Source of the DNA: Galeruca laticollis
Taxonomy: Eukaryota; Arthropoda; Insecta; Coleoptera; Chrysomelidae
DNA: 64,000 bases
Assembly (NCBI GenBank): GCA_963921935.1
Contig: OY998184.1
Location: 27,035,067-27,099,066 of the forward strand
Direction of reading: 5' to 3'
Shown one piece after another: positions 10,555-22,060 of this stretch. Both the position numbers and the translations under genes were made by a program. The notes beneath the pieces were generated by a model. That model saw only the letters and a list, made by a program, of their open reading frames with translations, was not told the origin of the DNA and made no database searches. The first letter of the stretch is position 1. Each line of letters opens with the position of its first letter.

Positions 10555-11320
10555 GTGTATGGTAAAATATGCGGCTGGGATTGTCAAATGGTAATCGATA
10601 CAGGCTCTTACCACACTATAGTAAATTCGAAGATACTGACCCGTTGTAGACTACAGCCGACTGATATTGTGGACGATGTACTGCTCGGACTGGGATAATG
10701 GAGCAGCATGTATTCAACTTAAACTTACCTGATCGTATCCTGACAACCAGACAAGAAGAAATCGTTTAGTCAAAACCCCAAGCTATGGAAAATGTAAGAA
10801 GAGTGGGACTTTCCGAAGACGTTTTATTACCAACATGGGCGGAAACGATTGTGAAGGTAAAATTGGATAGCGACACTTGCAACGATGATGTGGAGCTGAT
10901 AGAACCCGATACAGAAAGTGAAGAATTCACCAAGAAAGTATTGGTAGCAAAAACATTGACTAGAAAGAAGCAAAACAAAGCCTATGTAAGGATGTTGAAC
11001 TTGAAAGACTTTGACTTAAAAATCAAGAAGGAACATTAGATTGGACTCGCCCAGACTGTGACTACTATTTCTAAATGTGAAAAGGGTAGAAATGAAGCCA
11101 ACGAGAGTACGTCGGATGGACTTCCTGTCAGTTTGGCGCAGCTTAAAGAAAAGTCAAGACCACTGTTATCAGATCAAGAAGTAGAAGTCTCTGAAGATCT
11201 CCTGCGAAAGCACAAGAATGTCTTCTCACCGACTGATGACGACATGGGTAAACAAATATCGTTGGGCACAAAATTATTACTGTTGACAATGTACCGAATA
11301 AGCAGAGACCAAGAAGAATT
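10555..11320 (+). pseudogene. gypsy protease and linker remnant
   Basis: A retropepsin-like active-site segment, CQMVIDTGSYHTIV, is at about 10582-10623, with DTG at 10597-10605. Downstream open stretches at 10785-11039 and 11058-11366 show no catalytic motif and probably belong to the region between protease and reverse transcriptase. Stops interrupt the frame. Confidence 0.6.
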
Positions 11321-11323
11321 CTA

Positions 11324-11875
11324 TTGGCGAAACAACAAAAAGTCGATGACATGCTCCAAGGCATGAGGAACCAAGAGGTGATTGAACTATCTAATAGTCC
11401 ATGGATGTTTCCGGTCGAATTACTAACGAAGAAGGGCGGATCGACAAGATTTTGTGTAGATTACCGAAGACTCAACGATGTGTCGGAGAAAGATAGTTAC
11501 CCTTTAACCCGAATCGACGACACAATAGACACCTTAGCTAATTCCAGATGGCTTACAAGGCTAGATCTCAAGAGTGGTTATTGGCAAGTAGAAATGGACC
11601 CCAAAAATAGGGAGGAAACTGCATTTTCGACTGGAAATGGCTTATGGTATTTCAACGTAATGCCGTTTGTTCTTTGCAAAGCATGGGCCACCTTTGAGCG
11701 GGTAATGGAGACAGTACTACAAGGACTTACCTGGAAAACTTGCCTTGTATACTTGGATGACGTCATAATATTGGGAAAGTCTTTTGAAGATCATCTGCGG
11801 AACAATTTGGAGGTCCTTAAGAAATTGAGAGTTGCCAACCTAAAACTCAACCCCAAAAAGGAGTCGAATATCTAG
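11324..11875 (+). pseudogene. gypsy reverse transcriptase domain
   Basis: An open stretch of 183 codons covers most of the polymerase domain: STRFCVDYRRLNDVSEKDSY, LTRLDLKSGYWQVEMD, ETAFSTGNGLWYFNVMPF and the catalytic YLDDVIILGKS. The usual GLCNAPATF is altered to VLCKAWATF. Both catalytic aspartates of YLDD are present. The open frame ends in a frameshift just before the segment reading EYLGHVIS. Confidence 0.85.
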
Positions 11876-11976
11876 GTCATGTGATTTCATCGGATGGTGT
11901 TAAGACAAACCCGAAAAAGATAGAAGTAGTAAGAAATTGGCCAGTGCCAAAGGACAAACATTAGCTACGACGTTTC

Positions 11977-12538
11977 TTGGGCTTATGCTCCTATTACCGA
12001 AGATTTGTCCGAGGATTTGCTGACATTGCTAGACCATTATATCGTCTAACCGAAAACGACGAACCTTTTGAATGGAAATTGAAATGTCAAGAAGCCTTCG
12101 ACAATCTGAAAGAAGCATTATGCACAACACCGATCCTTGCTTATCCTCAACCTGGAAACGTTTTTCTCGTAGATGCAGATGCCAGCAAAACCGGAATTGG
12201 AGAAGTTCTCTCCCAAGTACAAAATGGACAAGAAAAAGTCATCGCCTACTTCAGCAAGGTTTTTTCGAAACCCGAGAAGAACTACTGTGTTACATGGAAA
12301 GAATTATTGGCTGTCGTGAAAACAGAAGAACGTTTTGATAAGTATCTATATGGGCAACGATTTATTTACATTGAGAACGGATCAAACTTCTTTGAAATGG
12401 TTATCTCATTTCAAGAACCCTGAAGGACAAATCGCTCGCTGGCTACAACATTTACAAGAATACGACTTCAACATCATACACGGAAAAGGGTGTCTTCATG
12501 GTAATGGTGACGCAGTTTCAAGAAGACCGTGTTCATAA
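11977..12538 (+). pseudogene. gypsy RNase H domain
   Basis: It reads GLCSYYRRFVRGFADIARPL, then VFLVDADASKTGIGEVLSQ, KVIAYFSKVFSKPEKNYCVT and KELLAVV, the connection and RNase H segments of gypsy pol. A frameshift near 12370 moves the end (SLKWLSHFKNPEGQIARWLQ and FNIIHGKGCLHGNGDAVSRR) into another frame. Confidence 0.8.
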
Positions 12539-12849
12539 AAATCTTCCCACTGTTCACGAGCTGAAACAAAGGAATTTAGGCATCCGTGTCAAAAAATAAC
12601 CGTTGTCACCGATGATGACTGAGAGAAGAAGGAATTTGCATCCGAACAAAGACATGACGATACTCTAAAAATAATCATCCAATAGAAAGAAAATGGACAT
12701 AGACCAGCAGGAAAGGATATCTCTGACCAATCGCCTGCTGTCAAAGGATATTGGGCGCTGTGGGATTCGCTGATCCTCGAAGATGGCATACTGAAGAGAG
12801 TATGAGAGATTACAGATGGCCGAGATAGTCAAAAACAGCTGGTAATTCA

Positions 12850-13390
12850 AAGGGCTAAAGTGAAGACGGTGCTGCAAGAAGTCCATAGCGGTGTAGGCGG
12901 TGGACACTTCGACATAAGCAAGACTTTGAACAAAATCCGAGAGAGGTTCTATTGGTTGTGAAGCCAACATAGAAGATTGGTGCCGATGGTGCCCTGACTG
13001 TTTTAGCAGTAAAGGACCTAAGACGAGGAGCCGAGGCCAGATGAAGCAGTACAACGTAGGAGCCCTTTCGAGAGAATTGCCATTTGATGTTGGGGGACCA
13101 TTCCCCGTGACAGAGTCAGGAAATCGTTACGTCCTGGTAGCAATGGATTACTTCAGTAAATAGCCAGAGGTATACCCCATCCCAAATCAAGAGGCAGCGA
13201 CGGTAGCAGATGTTCTGGTGGAGAATCTCATCTGCAGGTTTGTAGTGCCCAGAGAGCTGCATGCAAACCAAGGCCGCAACTTCGAATCAGAAGTGTTCCA
13301 GAAAGTCCGCAAATTTCTGGGAATAAAGAAGACGAGAACTACGCCCCTGCATCCACAATCAGATGGTATGGTGGAGAGATTCAATCGAAT
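12850..13390 (+). pseudogene. gypsy integrase, truncated
   Basis: The zinc-binding part (VGGGHFDISKTLNKIRERFYW, then WCRWCPDCFSSKGP) and the catalytic core are visible: YVLVAMDYFSK with an in-frame TAG, FVVPRELHANQGRNFESEVF, and HPQSDGMVERFNR with the conserved glutamate. The frame then runs directly into pogo transposase sequence, so the C-terminal integrase domain is absent. Confidence 0.8.
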
Positions 13391-14483
13391 CGAAAACAAG
13401 CTGAAATTGCCTCACAAATTTAACAAGGAAACTAGAAATGCTGGTTATGATTGGCTGAACTCTTTTCTTTCAAGAAATTCTACTCTTACTATTAGAAAAT
13501 CGGAAGGTGTATCTTTATCCCGAGCTCAGGGAATGAATAAGAGGTGTGTGGAAGAGTACTTTAAGTTACTCGAAAGTATTATTTTGGAAAACGATTTGAT
13601 TGAAAATGCTAGGCACATTTTTAATATGGATGAAACCGGGCTCCAACTTAACAACAAGCGAGGAAATGTTGTTGCCGTTAAAGGTTCCATTACGTCAGGA
13701 GAAAAGGGTGAAACTGTTTCTGTTCTAGCCTGTGCTAACGCTGAAGGTACATTTCTTGCCCCATACTGCATAATGAAGGGAGAGAACTTGAAAGTTGAGT
13801 TCATGGACGGGATGCCACCAGGTTCAGTTGTAAAAATGTCACAAAAATCTTCTTATGTCAATAGTGAAATTTTTCTGCACTGCTTAAAAACTCATCTCCA
13901 ACCTAGGAAACTAGCTGGGAAAGTACTTCTCTTACTTGATGGTCACACTTCTCACACCAGTTCCTTGGAAGTACTTGTGTACACGGAGCAATAAGGAATC
14001 ATTTTAATGAGCATTCCACCCATACTTCGCACTGGCTACAACCATTTAACCGTTCTTTTTTCAAGTAACATGTTGCATACATTATTTTTTCTACAGCCCT
14101 ATACAAAAAAATAAAATTCAAACAGAAATTTGGGATATTTTAATTAGACTCCTTCGGTAAATTACAATTATACGTATTCCAAGTTTCATGAAAGTCCATC
14201 CTCGATGCCCAGCCAAGATTCATTGTGTTAGCTTATGGGAAGCGTGAAATAAAGTTAACGTTATTACACTTTTTTTAACGCTATTTTCATTTTTTTTTTC
14301 ACTCTAACCATAAACAACCACTTTAAGCGCTGCAAACCGATGAAATACAAGGTACTTTAAAGATAGGGCGTAGAAAAATTAAATTCTTTACCAAATTCTG
14401 AAGAAATAATGTTGATAAGTTGAAAAATACAATTTAAGTGAGAGTCCAAAAAAATGTGGTCCAACTCTCCCGGACTTACCCTA
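13387..14483 (+). mobile_element. pogo/Tigger-like fragment fused to gypsy integrase
   Basis: From about 13390 the frame encodes AGYDWLNSFLSRNSTLTIRK, GVSLSRAQGMN, HIFNMDETGLQLNN (first DDE aspartate), GEKGETVSVLACANAEGTFL and LLLLDGHTSHTSS (second aspartate). It stops at 13994. A shifted frame at about 14026-14066 gives HTSHWLQPFNRSFFK, near the third acid position. The 3' edge is probably the TIR-like GGTCCAACTCTCCCGGACTT ending in TA near 14484. The 5' end of the pogo gene is missing. Confidence 0.75.
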
Positions 14484-15787
14484 CTAGAGATTTTGTTAAG
14501 GTAGTTTTTAACAAACATTTCTCGTCTTTAATCGCGTATATTATCTACAAATATAAAATGGAAGGATTCCCTATATCGAATGACCATATATAACATAGCT
14601 TCGTAATTAAAATTTTTTTATGGAAGCGTATTAAAAATTTTGCGGTAGTGACTGAAAAAATGTGGTTTACACTGAATACATGGAAAAAATTATGTAGTTT
14701 CAATCCTAGGAATCCATTTTTGGGTTCAGTTTTATAAAAATTTTGTTATTAAAGAAAGAGTTTTTTTAAGTAGAGTATTAGAAAAAAATGTTGGGTGAAA
14801 ACTGATAGTCTCGTTACATAAGGTGAAGTCATGTGCTGGCTACATCAACTGTTAACAATTTATATTTGGATGAAGCGCACATTTTTCAAATACCGAATAA
14901 GTAAATTGTAACAATCTGTAAAATAAAATTAATCTAGATAGGTAGTAAGGGCTATATTAGATATTGTCCGAATATCGCATTCCCATAGGCTATAAACTTG
15001 TATCGTAATGAAAAATGTGTATCGTAATGAATTAATTAAAGTACAGGTACTGCTACTGCACATGTAATAGCATAATTAGAGTATGGGAGTAGAAATAAAT
15101 AACAAATAATGTTTTACACGGTCAGTTGTCAAAAACAACTTGGAGAAATTATCGTTCAACATTCCTCTACCTCGATACAATGTACCTAATAGTGGTACAG
15201 ATTTTTCAGCTGTGGAAAAACTAGGTGTCTCAGAATCTACTCCTGTCAAAAAGTACCTACAGAATCAGCTGACGTCTGTAAAGATATTACAAAAGCTCAC
15301 TAAATCCCTTACACCGCGATCTCAAAAATGTTCCAATGTATGACACATTCAAGAAGACTTAATATAAATTCAGCCCATACAACACCTGAACCTTCTTTGG
15401 TGCCTTCTCTCTAGTAGAGTAATTGGAGAATTTCGAGCTTGTTTAACAGCAATTGCAAAATTTAACTAAAGAAACTGGCTTAAATATAAAATAATTGTAC
15501 TCTTTCATTGTTAAATCAAAAATATTATTATTATAATATTTTATCAAGAGCAGAGGAACAAGTCCCTATTATGCCCAAAAAACAATTCAAAAGAAACATC
15601 AGTATGTTATCCTACGTAAATGAATTAAGTGCACACAAAAAATACATATTAAGTACAAAAATAATACAAGAACAATAAAAGATACCCAGTCTAAGATCAT
15701 CCGGTCGTCTATTTTTGAGAGAATTTGTCGAATATGTAGAAAAAATATCAATATCAAAACGGTTAAAAGTGTCAAATATTCTATTTG
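14484..15787. other. intronic sequence, nothing recognised
   Basis: AT-rich sequence with no recognisable gene. A 67-codon open stretch at 15140-15343 resembles nothing I know and is probably chance. Confidence 0.4.
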
Positions 15788-17596
15788 TTAAAAATTTATG
15801 TCTCTGTCGAACAACAAAGTTTTTTCCTTTAGGTTTGAACTGATCAAGGGTATTAATAATTCAAAACACCACATTGAGTAGGAGTCCAAATCTTTCTGCA
15901 GGATTCGCTGGTTGGTGATTGGATTAGCATACATTTTTCTGTCATCAGCGTAGAAATATGTCTCTGCTTGAAACGTAGTAAATAAGATCACTGTTGTAAA
16001 CGGTAAAAATAAAAAGGCCAAGTACTGAGCCCTGTGGAACTCCACTTTCCACTAGTCAACATTGTGAGAGAATTTTACCGACTCTTACTTTATAGTATCG
16101 ATCCATCAGGGAATTCTCTATCCAGAGTAACAGAGTGCCTCGGATGCAGAAATGGTCAAGTGTGTGTAGAAGTCTCTGGTGAGGTACATGATCAAAAGCT
16201 TTGGAAAAGTCCAAATAAATAACATCAACGGGGCTGCAAGTTGTAAAGGGATAATGTCCAATCATTACCACAGTGTAGTATGTTTGTTAACGTGGAACGG
16301 CCAAAACCATGTGATTGTGCTGGAATAACCTTTTCCTCCAGAAAAAATCTGGTCATCTCTTCTGAAATAATGGCTTCCATATCCTTACTGACTATTGGCA
16401 ACAAGTTTATTCGGCGATAGTTGTTTGAGCCCAGTTTGTTGCCTTTTTTAAAACAGGAGCTTTGAATATACAAAGTACGCATAATAGAAGATAACGGTTT
16501 GTTTGCACAACTTTTCAACAATTTAGGAGTTATAAACCAGGAGAAGCATTAGAGCGAAATTTTAGTAATTGCTGTTTAACACGGTCTTCTATAAATGTTT
16601 ACTTGTTCCAAAGATGCACTTATACAAGGACACTTAATGGCTGGAAGGTTATCGTTTCTAAGTTCTCTAATAAAAATTTGGGAAAATGTTGAATGAAGTG
16701 TTTTAGACGATTCTTTGTCGGAAGCGCATAGAGTCTGGTCGGACTTTTGAAGTAGAGGGACCGAAACTTTAGACGTTAAAGACATACGTATTTGAATTTT
16801 TTTTCTTATTGTCACTAGCAATAATATTTTCTTCAAAAGTTTGTCTCTGAGTTTTAAGTGATAGGTGTAAGGAATTATAAAATTAGCGATGGTTTTGAAA
16901 ATCACTAAGAAGCCCAGTGTGTATATATTTTCGCCAAAGATGAAGTTTGTGTTTTATTAGTCGTATTGTTAGGTGTTTTATCCAGGGTTTGATGTTATTT
17001 CTGTAAGCTTTGCAATAAGCGGTATTTGTGGAAATGAGATGAGATATAGCGTTATGTAATGTACTCCAGCATTGAGTCAGTTGATAGGGAAAAAATAAGT
17101 TTCAATAAATTTGAGATAGTTGTGCGTTAACCTCAGCGAAATTAGTACTGGCGTGTGTTGTCGTATTTTTGTTTTTGCTGGAAAGTATGAAGTTAAACTG
17201 AATATGGGCAGTTACAAGTGCAAAGTCTGACTTTCCGATAGGAGAATTCACTTCAAGTAATGAGATAAGTTGTCCGTCGTTAACAAGTATGAGATCTAAT
17301 GTAGACGGTTGATTGCCAGCTCTGAATCTTGTAGGTTCGGTAGTGAGCTGTGTTAGATTTGAATTTGTGACAAAGTTTTTATACAAACACCGAGAGTTTG
17401 TGGTATCTGATAATGAGGTTATAGGCCATGGGACCTCAGGGAAGTTAAAATCTCCAGCTATAATAACTTTTTCAAAAAGTGATAATTGAATGAAATTTTT
17501 TCCTGTTAACCAGATAAAAATCGTGTTCTTTATAGTTAAATAAAATTTAAAGTTAGATATGGTTTGTATAATAGTCAAAGAAGTCCATTTGATCAA
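15788..17596 (-). mobile_element. decayed non-LTR retrotransposon (CR1/L2-like)
   Basis: Read on the minus strand, 17102-17596 carries the endonuclease landmarks IIAGDFNFPEVPWPI and STLDLILVND with a following SDFALV. 16225-16521 has NYRRINLLPIVSKDMEAIIS and IPAQSHGFGRSTLTN. 16056-16271 has PVDVIYLDFSKAFDHVPHQR, the first catalytic block of the polymerase. 15788-16045 covers the FADD-type block, where only YFYADDRKMYA remains. The domains are in the right order but in different frames. The polymerase motifs resemble CR1/L2 elements most; the clade is uncertain. Confidence 0.7.
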
Positions 17597-18070
17597 ATTG
17601 TAGAAAAACGCCCTGTAAAAAGGTTAATACTTTTCCAACAAAAATTAATACATAGCTCAAGAAACAGCAGGTTTAAATAATTAGAATGAACTCTTTTGAA
17701 CTGACACCCTGTATAGGGAAGTTTTGTAACTAGCATGTGTATTGAACTATACATGTTTCCCAAGTAAAATGTGCACCCCCAATATCTCGAGTTATGTTCA
17801 GATTTGTATAAAATGCCATTACCGGTCAATTTTAACCTAGAGGGGTTCAATTTTTGTATTACTTTCCAACTTCTTTTTTCATCTCTTTCTCGCCCATAAC
17901 CACCCCTTGAAAAACCTTAAATGGAAGGGGTGTTTAGTAACACATGATTTTGAAGCTGCCTTCATTATCTTTCTATTTTTTATTTTGGACGACTTTTTTT
18001 GAGAAAACTGATTAGATTATTGTGAAAGAAAACAACACAGAATCTAAAAAAACAAATAATTTTTAATGAC
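17597..18070. other. non-coding repeat sequence
   Basis: No gene. The part at about 17700-17880 is related, in inverted orientation, to 24588-24700: both contain an ATATTxGGGGGTGCA core close to an ACACCCTGTATA-like end. This is probably non-coding sequence of one mariner-like family. Confidence 0.4.
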
Positions 18071-18602
18071 TGTTCTGTTCAAAGTGCCCATCTTCAACTT
18101 CCATGTAATAATACAGCCTGTTCTCAAATGCTTCTCTAACTTTTCGCAACATTTTTGGTGTAATTAACGGGTATTCTGTCACGATTCATTGTCGAAAGTC
18201 TTGAAGAAATTCAAGTCGTATAGCATAAACTTTCTAATTTAAGTAGCCTCAATAAAAATCCATTAGAGTTAAATCGGCCAACCTAGCTGGTCATTCGATA
18301 GAACCTCTACGGCTTCAATTCACCGGGAAAACGATCATCTTAAAAATTTTTGAACTCGTACATCATAGTATGGATGCGCTCCATTCTGTTGAAAAAAGTT
18401 GGTTTTCATGGAGATTTACATCATCTTCCAGTGCATGGACTATTAAAGAATCAAAAAGGTCTTCTAACAAGTCTAAGTAACTATCACTAGTGACATTTCC
18501 AACAATAAAAGGATTCCGGATAACGTGGTCGCCCAGAATGCCTACCCAAGCATTCAATTTTTGGGGCGTTTGTATATGACCTCAGAAAATGTGTGAGCTG
18601 GT
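18071..18602 (-). pseudogene. mariner-type transposase relic B, C-terminal piece
   Basis: 18363-18557 reads MNAWVGILGDHVIRNPFIVG and DSYLDLLEDLFDSLIVHAL, the DDE core seen in DUF4817-type mariner transposases. Decayed sequence down to about 18075 ends with the family's C-terminal HFEQ. The 5' edge is a TA at 18602-18603 where a pogo element is inserted. The N-terminal piece lies at 20961-21480. Confidence 0.75.
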
Positions 18603-18603
18603 A

Positions 18604-20960
18604 GGGGACGGACGGGCAATACGGATATGGTAAGCTTCAAAAAAATAAATTTTCGCTTATCACAATATTTTTAAGTCCAAATATCAAAAACATTAATTCA
18701 TAACACATTTTTCATTCAAAAAAATATTGAAAACAACAAAAGTAACGCACCTAATATAAAAAAATGAATGTTGTTTATCCGTTTTGCCCTGCAATGGCGT
18801 GCAAAACGTATTCCTTGAGCGGGTAAAGGAATACTAAAACAAAATAGGTAAGTTAGTCATCGCACAGGTCACAAAAGTATAAACCATGTCCAGAGTAAGA
18901 AGAACAACCTTCATGAGTCCATTCTTGACATGTGGAACATTGTATTCAATCTTCTGTAGGTGGATTTACATATTTCTCAGCGCACACTGTACAACGATAA
19001 TCCTTCTTTTCAATATCTTGGGGTTTGAGACATTATGTTTTGAATAAAACATTTTTTTTCTTAAAACCTGATGAACACGCTATACTTGTATCTTTTAAAA
19101 AAACATTACCTTTTGTTGAAACAGCTTCAAATTTTTGGCGTTGTTCTTCTTTTATTAAGGTACTTGTAAGGATTTCAGCCTTCTGTGTTTTTCGACCTTT
19201 AAGGTTTCCTTTATTTACTTGCTTTTGAATGAGTCAAATATCCTTTAAAATATCGATATCTGACTTATCTGCATCATTAACAGGTTCTTCAGATTCTATT
19301 AAAATTTGATCTTCTTCATTTGGTGATTTTGGTATGTCTTCAATTGTGGTTTCATAAACTTCGCATGGGGCAAAATGCTCATCGCTTATTGCATGTCTAT
19401 TGAATGGATATATGCCACTTGATCGAAAACCACTTATTGCATTAGCAGGAGTTGCTCCTTTTAAGTAAGCCGCAGAAAAGAGTTTAGTCACATCAAACTG
19501 GCCTATTACACATCCTGGATATTCTTTTGGAAAAACATTAATTTCAATCTCAAAGAACTTCTTTATTGGGCTATATACAGACACATCCAGAGGATGTACT
19601 CGGTGAGATGTATGAGGTGGGATTGATAAATAAATAAACCAAGAGCAGCATAGCTTTTGTGTGACTAGTGATTGTCAAGAATCAACAAAGCTTTCCTCTC
19701 TGCAGTGGGATTCACTTTGTGTACAAAAGTCTTGAGCTAATTCAAGAATTGGTCGGCGTTGATCCACCTGCTGTCTGTGACCGATGCTTCAGAGCCTGGC
19801 GGAGTTCCATCTAGTAATCTTGGATCAAATATTTTTTTCTTGAAGATGAAAAAAGGCGGAATAAACGAACCTGTAACGCAGCAGCAACAAACAATCGTTG
19901 TTAGGGCGACTCTTTCATTACTATAAATTATTCCCACTTGCTTTATTCCTAACTTACACAAAATCTTTTGAGGCTTCGTGGATGTTGTTCTAATCCCAGT
20001 TTCATCCATGTTAAAAATCATGTCGGGAGCAATTTTGTTTTTTTCCAAAATCGTAAAATCTGGCTACAGCTTCGCGGTTGAAACCTCTGGCAGCTGATGT
20101 TGGTTCTGGGGCTCTTAGTGCCAAATTACCATGTCTAAGTTTTTAGACCATCCTTCTCCCGCAATATTTTCTTTAAAGCATCCCCTTTCCTTTGATTCTA
20201 GCAAACTCTCCAGCTAGTTTGAGAAATTCTACCCGTGTAAAACCATAAAAAATAGAGTTAATCTTTTGCACATAATTTAACAATTCGGTTTCTTCTTCTG
20301 GGGAAAAAACAGTTGAGAACATACCTAACTGTTTTCTGTACAGCCTGATTTTACATGTCCGTGTAAGGTTGCGTAAGGAATGCCATACTTCGACTTCCAT
20401 ATAAAATTGAGATTCTGCCTGCTTCTATAATGGCACGTTTCAAATTGTCCTCGGACCATTTGGCCCTGTCAGTCTTTCTTTTATAGTTATACACCATCTG
20501 AAAATTAAAGAAAATTTATTTAATTTTAAAATTAATAAAAGCAAACAGTAAAATAACAAGATGGACAAATTTGATACTATTCATTTTGCGCGGCTCCATT
20601 TTGCCCGACCAGTACTAAAAAATTAAATCAAGCTGCAAAATACCAACACATAATTTTAATCAAAACCTATTGCTACCGTTGATCGTCAGTCTAATTATGT
20701 TCATCAGAAAATAAGTTCACAACATCCACCATTATTTATAACACAATAGTAACTAAATAACTTACCGTGATTTATCGTTATTATTTTGCACAATCGGGTT
20801 TTTGGTCATTCCTCTTCGATGTAAACACCACTGCGATTAAGGGGCAACTGACGCGTATCGCTCAAGGTCTTTAGCATTTTCATCTCCCTCGCACACATAG
20901 CTATTTCAAAAAGTGCAATAATCTTTTTGCCCACCCTATCCATCTAGCTCGACCGTCCCC
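18604..20960 (-). mobile_element. pogo/Tigger-like DNA transposon B (2.4 kb)
   Basis: The left end GGGGACGGACGGGCAATACG at 18604 matches the reverse complement of the right end, GGGGACGGTCGAGCTAGATG, with the similarity continuing to about 27 bp. The left flank is TA (18602-18603); the right flank is TG (20961-20962), a presumed decayed TA. The mariner transposase around it becomes collinear (YWS, then SHIF and TPQKLNAWVG) when the element is removed. One transposase gene is inside. Confidence 0.8.
18853..20496 (-). pseudogene. pogo transposase with C-terminal PHD-like finger
   Basis: The start at 20496 gives MVYNYKRKTDRAKWSEDNLK, the usual start of this jerky/Tigger group. A helix-turn-helix region follows with a frameshift (continuing at 20173-20400), then NMDETGIRTTS (first aspartate, 19737-20048), LLILDNH near 19690 (second) and PPHTSHRVHPLDVSVYSPIK near 19600 (third). 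19234-19584 has GFRSSGIYPFNRHAI. The last part, 18853-19020, reads CTVCAEKYV, then CSTCQEWTHEGC and YFCDLCDD: a C4HC3 PHD-type pattern with a TGA where tryptophan is expected. All catalytic blocks are present, but stops make it inactive. Confidence 0.8.
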
Positions 20961-21480
20961 TGCCACTCCAATAACGACAATTATGCCTGTAGACTTCAAC
21001 ATTCAACGTAAAAGTACTTTTATCGGAGAAACAAATATTATAAAGTAAACCTGCGTCATTCAACCGCTGAGTGAAATTTTCGCAAAACTTTAAACGTCGA
21101 TCCGGATGATCTTCGTTCAATTCTTGAACCATTATTATCTTGTATGGATGACGTTTATGTTTTTTGACAATCCGCTGAACACTACTTTTTGTTACAACAC
21201 ACACATGAGCGATTTTTCTCAATGATTACCTGTTTTCCATTAGAAGATAACCACGAATAGCTACTTCAACAGCGTCATTTGTGATAAGACGCTCACGATC
21301 ATGTTTTTTTATTTGAAAGAGAGCCAGTTTCTCTAAATTTTTAAATTAAATGTGTACGATACTGCCGACCTACTTGCTCTTCCACATGGTTTTTGTTAAA
21401 GACTCTAGCAACTACACAAGCACAATCATTATTTTTATAGTACAATTTTACTGATTCAACTGTTTCTTGTGTACCGGGTG
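20961..21480 (-). pseudogene. mariner-type transposase relic B, N-terminal piece
   Basis: 20944-21222 reads VVTKSSVQRIVKKHKRHPYK, IIMVQELNEDHPDRRLKFCE, and DAGLLYNICFSDKSTFTLN, which holds the first catalytic aspartate, then YRHNCRYWS. This is the DNA-binding and early DDE part of the protein whose C-terminal half is at 18071-18602. Upstream sequence to about 21480 contains decayed N-terminal DUF4817-like sequence. Confidence 0.75.
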
Positions 21481-22060
21481 GTCAGATAACAATGCAAAGT
21501 GCTGTATCTCGGAAATTGTTCGTCGTAGAGACTAGCGGTAAAAAAATATATTACTAAATGAGCGAAAAAAGACCATGGAAAATATTTTCAGATTCATTGT
21601 CGGCAGGGGGCGTAACAGCCATATCAAACTTTTAAAGTAAAGTTTCAGTGAAATCCACGTAATAAATGTACCAAAAAAATATATGTTCTAAAAGCCAATA
21701 GACGTATCTATTAAAATGAAGAGGTGGGGGGTGATTCAATGTTTTTTCAAATAAACAGCTCTAACTACTAAACGACTGAACTGATTTTAACATTTACTGT
21801 TCCATCAAACACATCTTACCTAATTCTTAGTGATGCCGCTAGGGCGCGTTTTTTGAAATAATAGCAAAAAATTGCAAATTTCTCTAAAAAATTAAAAGTA
21901 ATAATATGACTTTTTTTCATAAAAATGTAGTGAAATGAGACCTAAATAGGCTAGTGACAACTGTGTCTCGATATTTTATTCCTGGCCTTAAATATCGAAG
22001 GAAGGAAATTTAGTTATCATAAAATTTAAAATAGACGCCGCAACAACTGTGGATTTCTTT
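21481..22060. other. no recognised gene
   Basis: Non-coding sequence between the mariner relic and the next LINE. It has G-rich and A-rich blocks but no structure I could assign. Confidence 0.4.

Larger units (their letters stand above)
9955..13390 (+). mobile_element. gypsy (Ty3-type) LTR retrotransposon fragment
   Basis: The order is gag, protease, reverse transcriptase, RNase H, integrase, which is the Ty3/gypsy order. No LTR was found at either side: the 5' end begins inside gag, and the 3' end breaks inside integrase, where pogo sequence takes over. Several frameshifts and stops show it is inactive. It lies in intron 3, antisense to the host gene. Confidence 0.85.

Noticed and set aside
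13218..13994. A domesticated integrase-transposase fusion gene
   Set aside because: The 5' integrase has upstream stops and the pogo part ends in a frameshift before the third catalytic acid, so a chance junction is more likely than a working gene. It is kept only as a finding.
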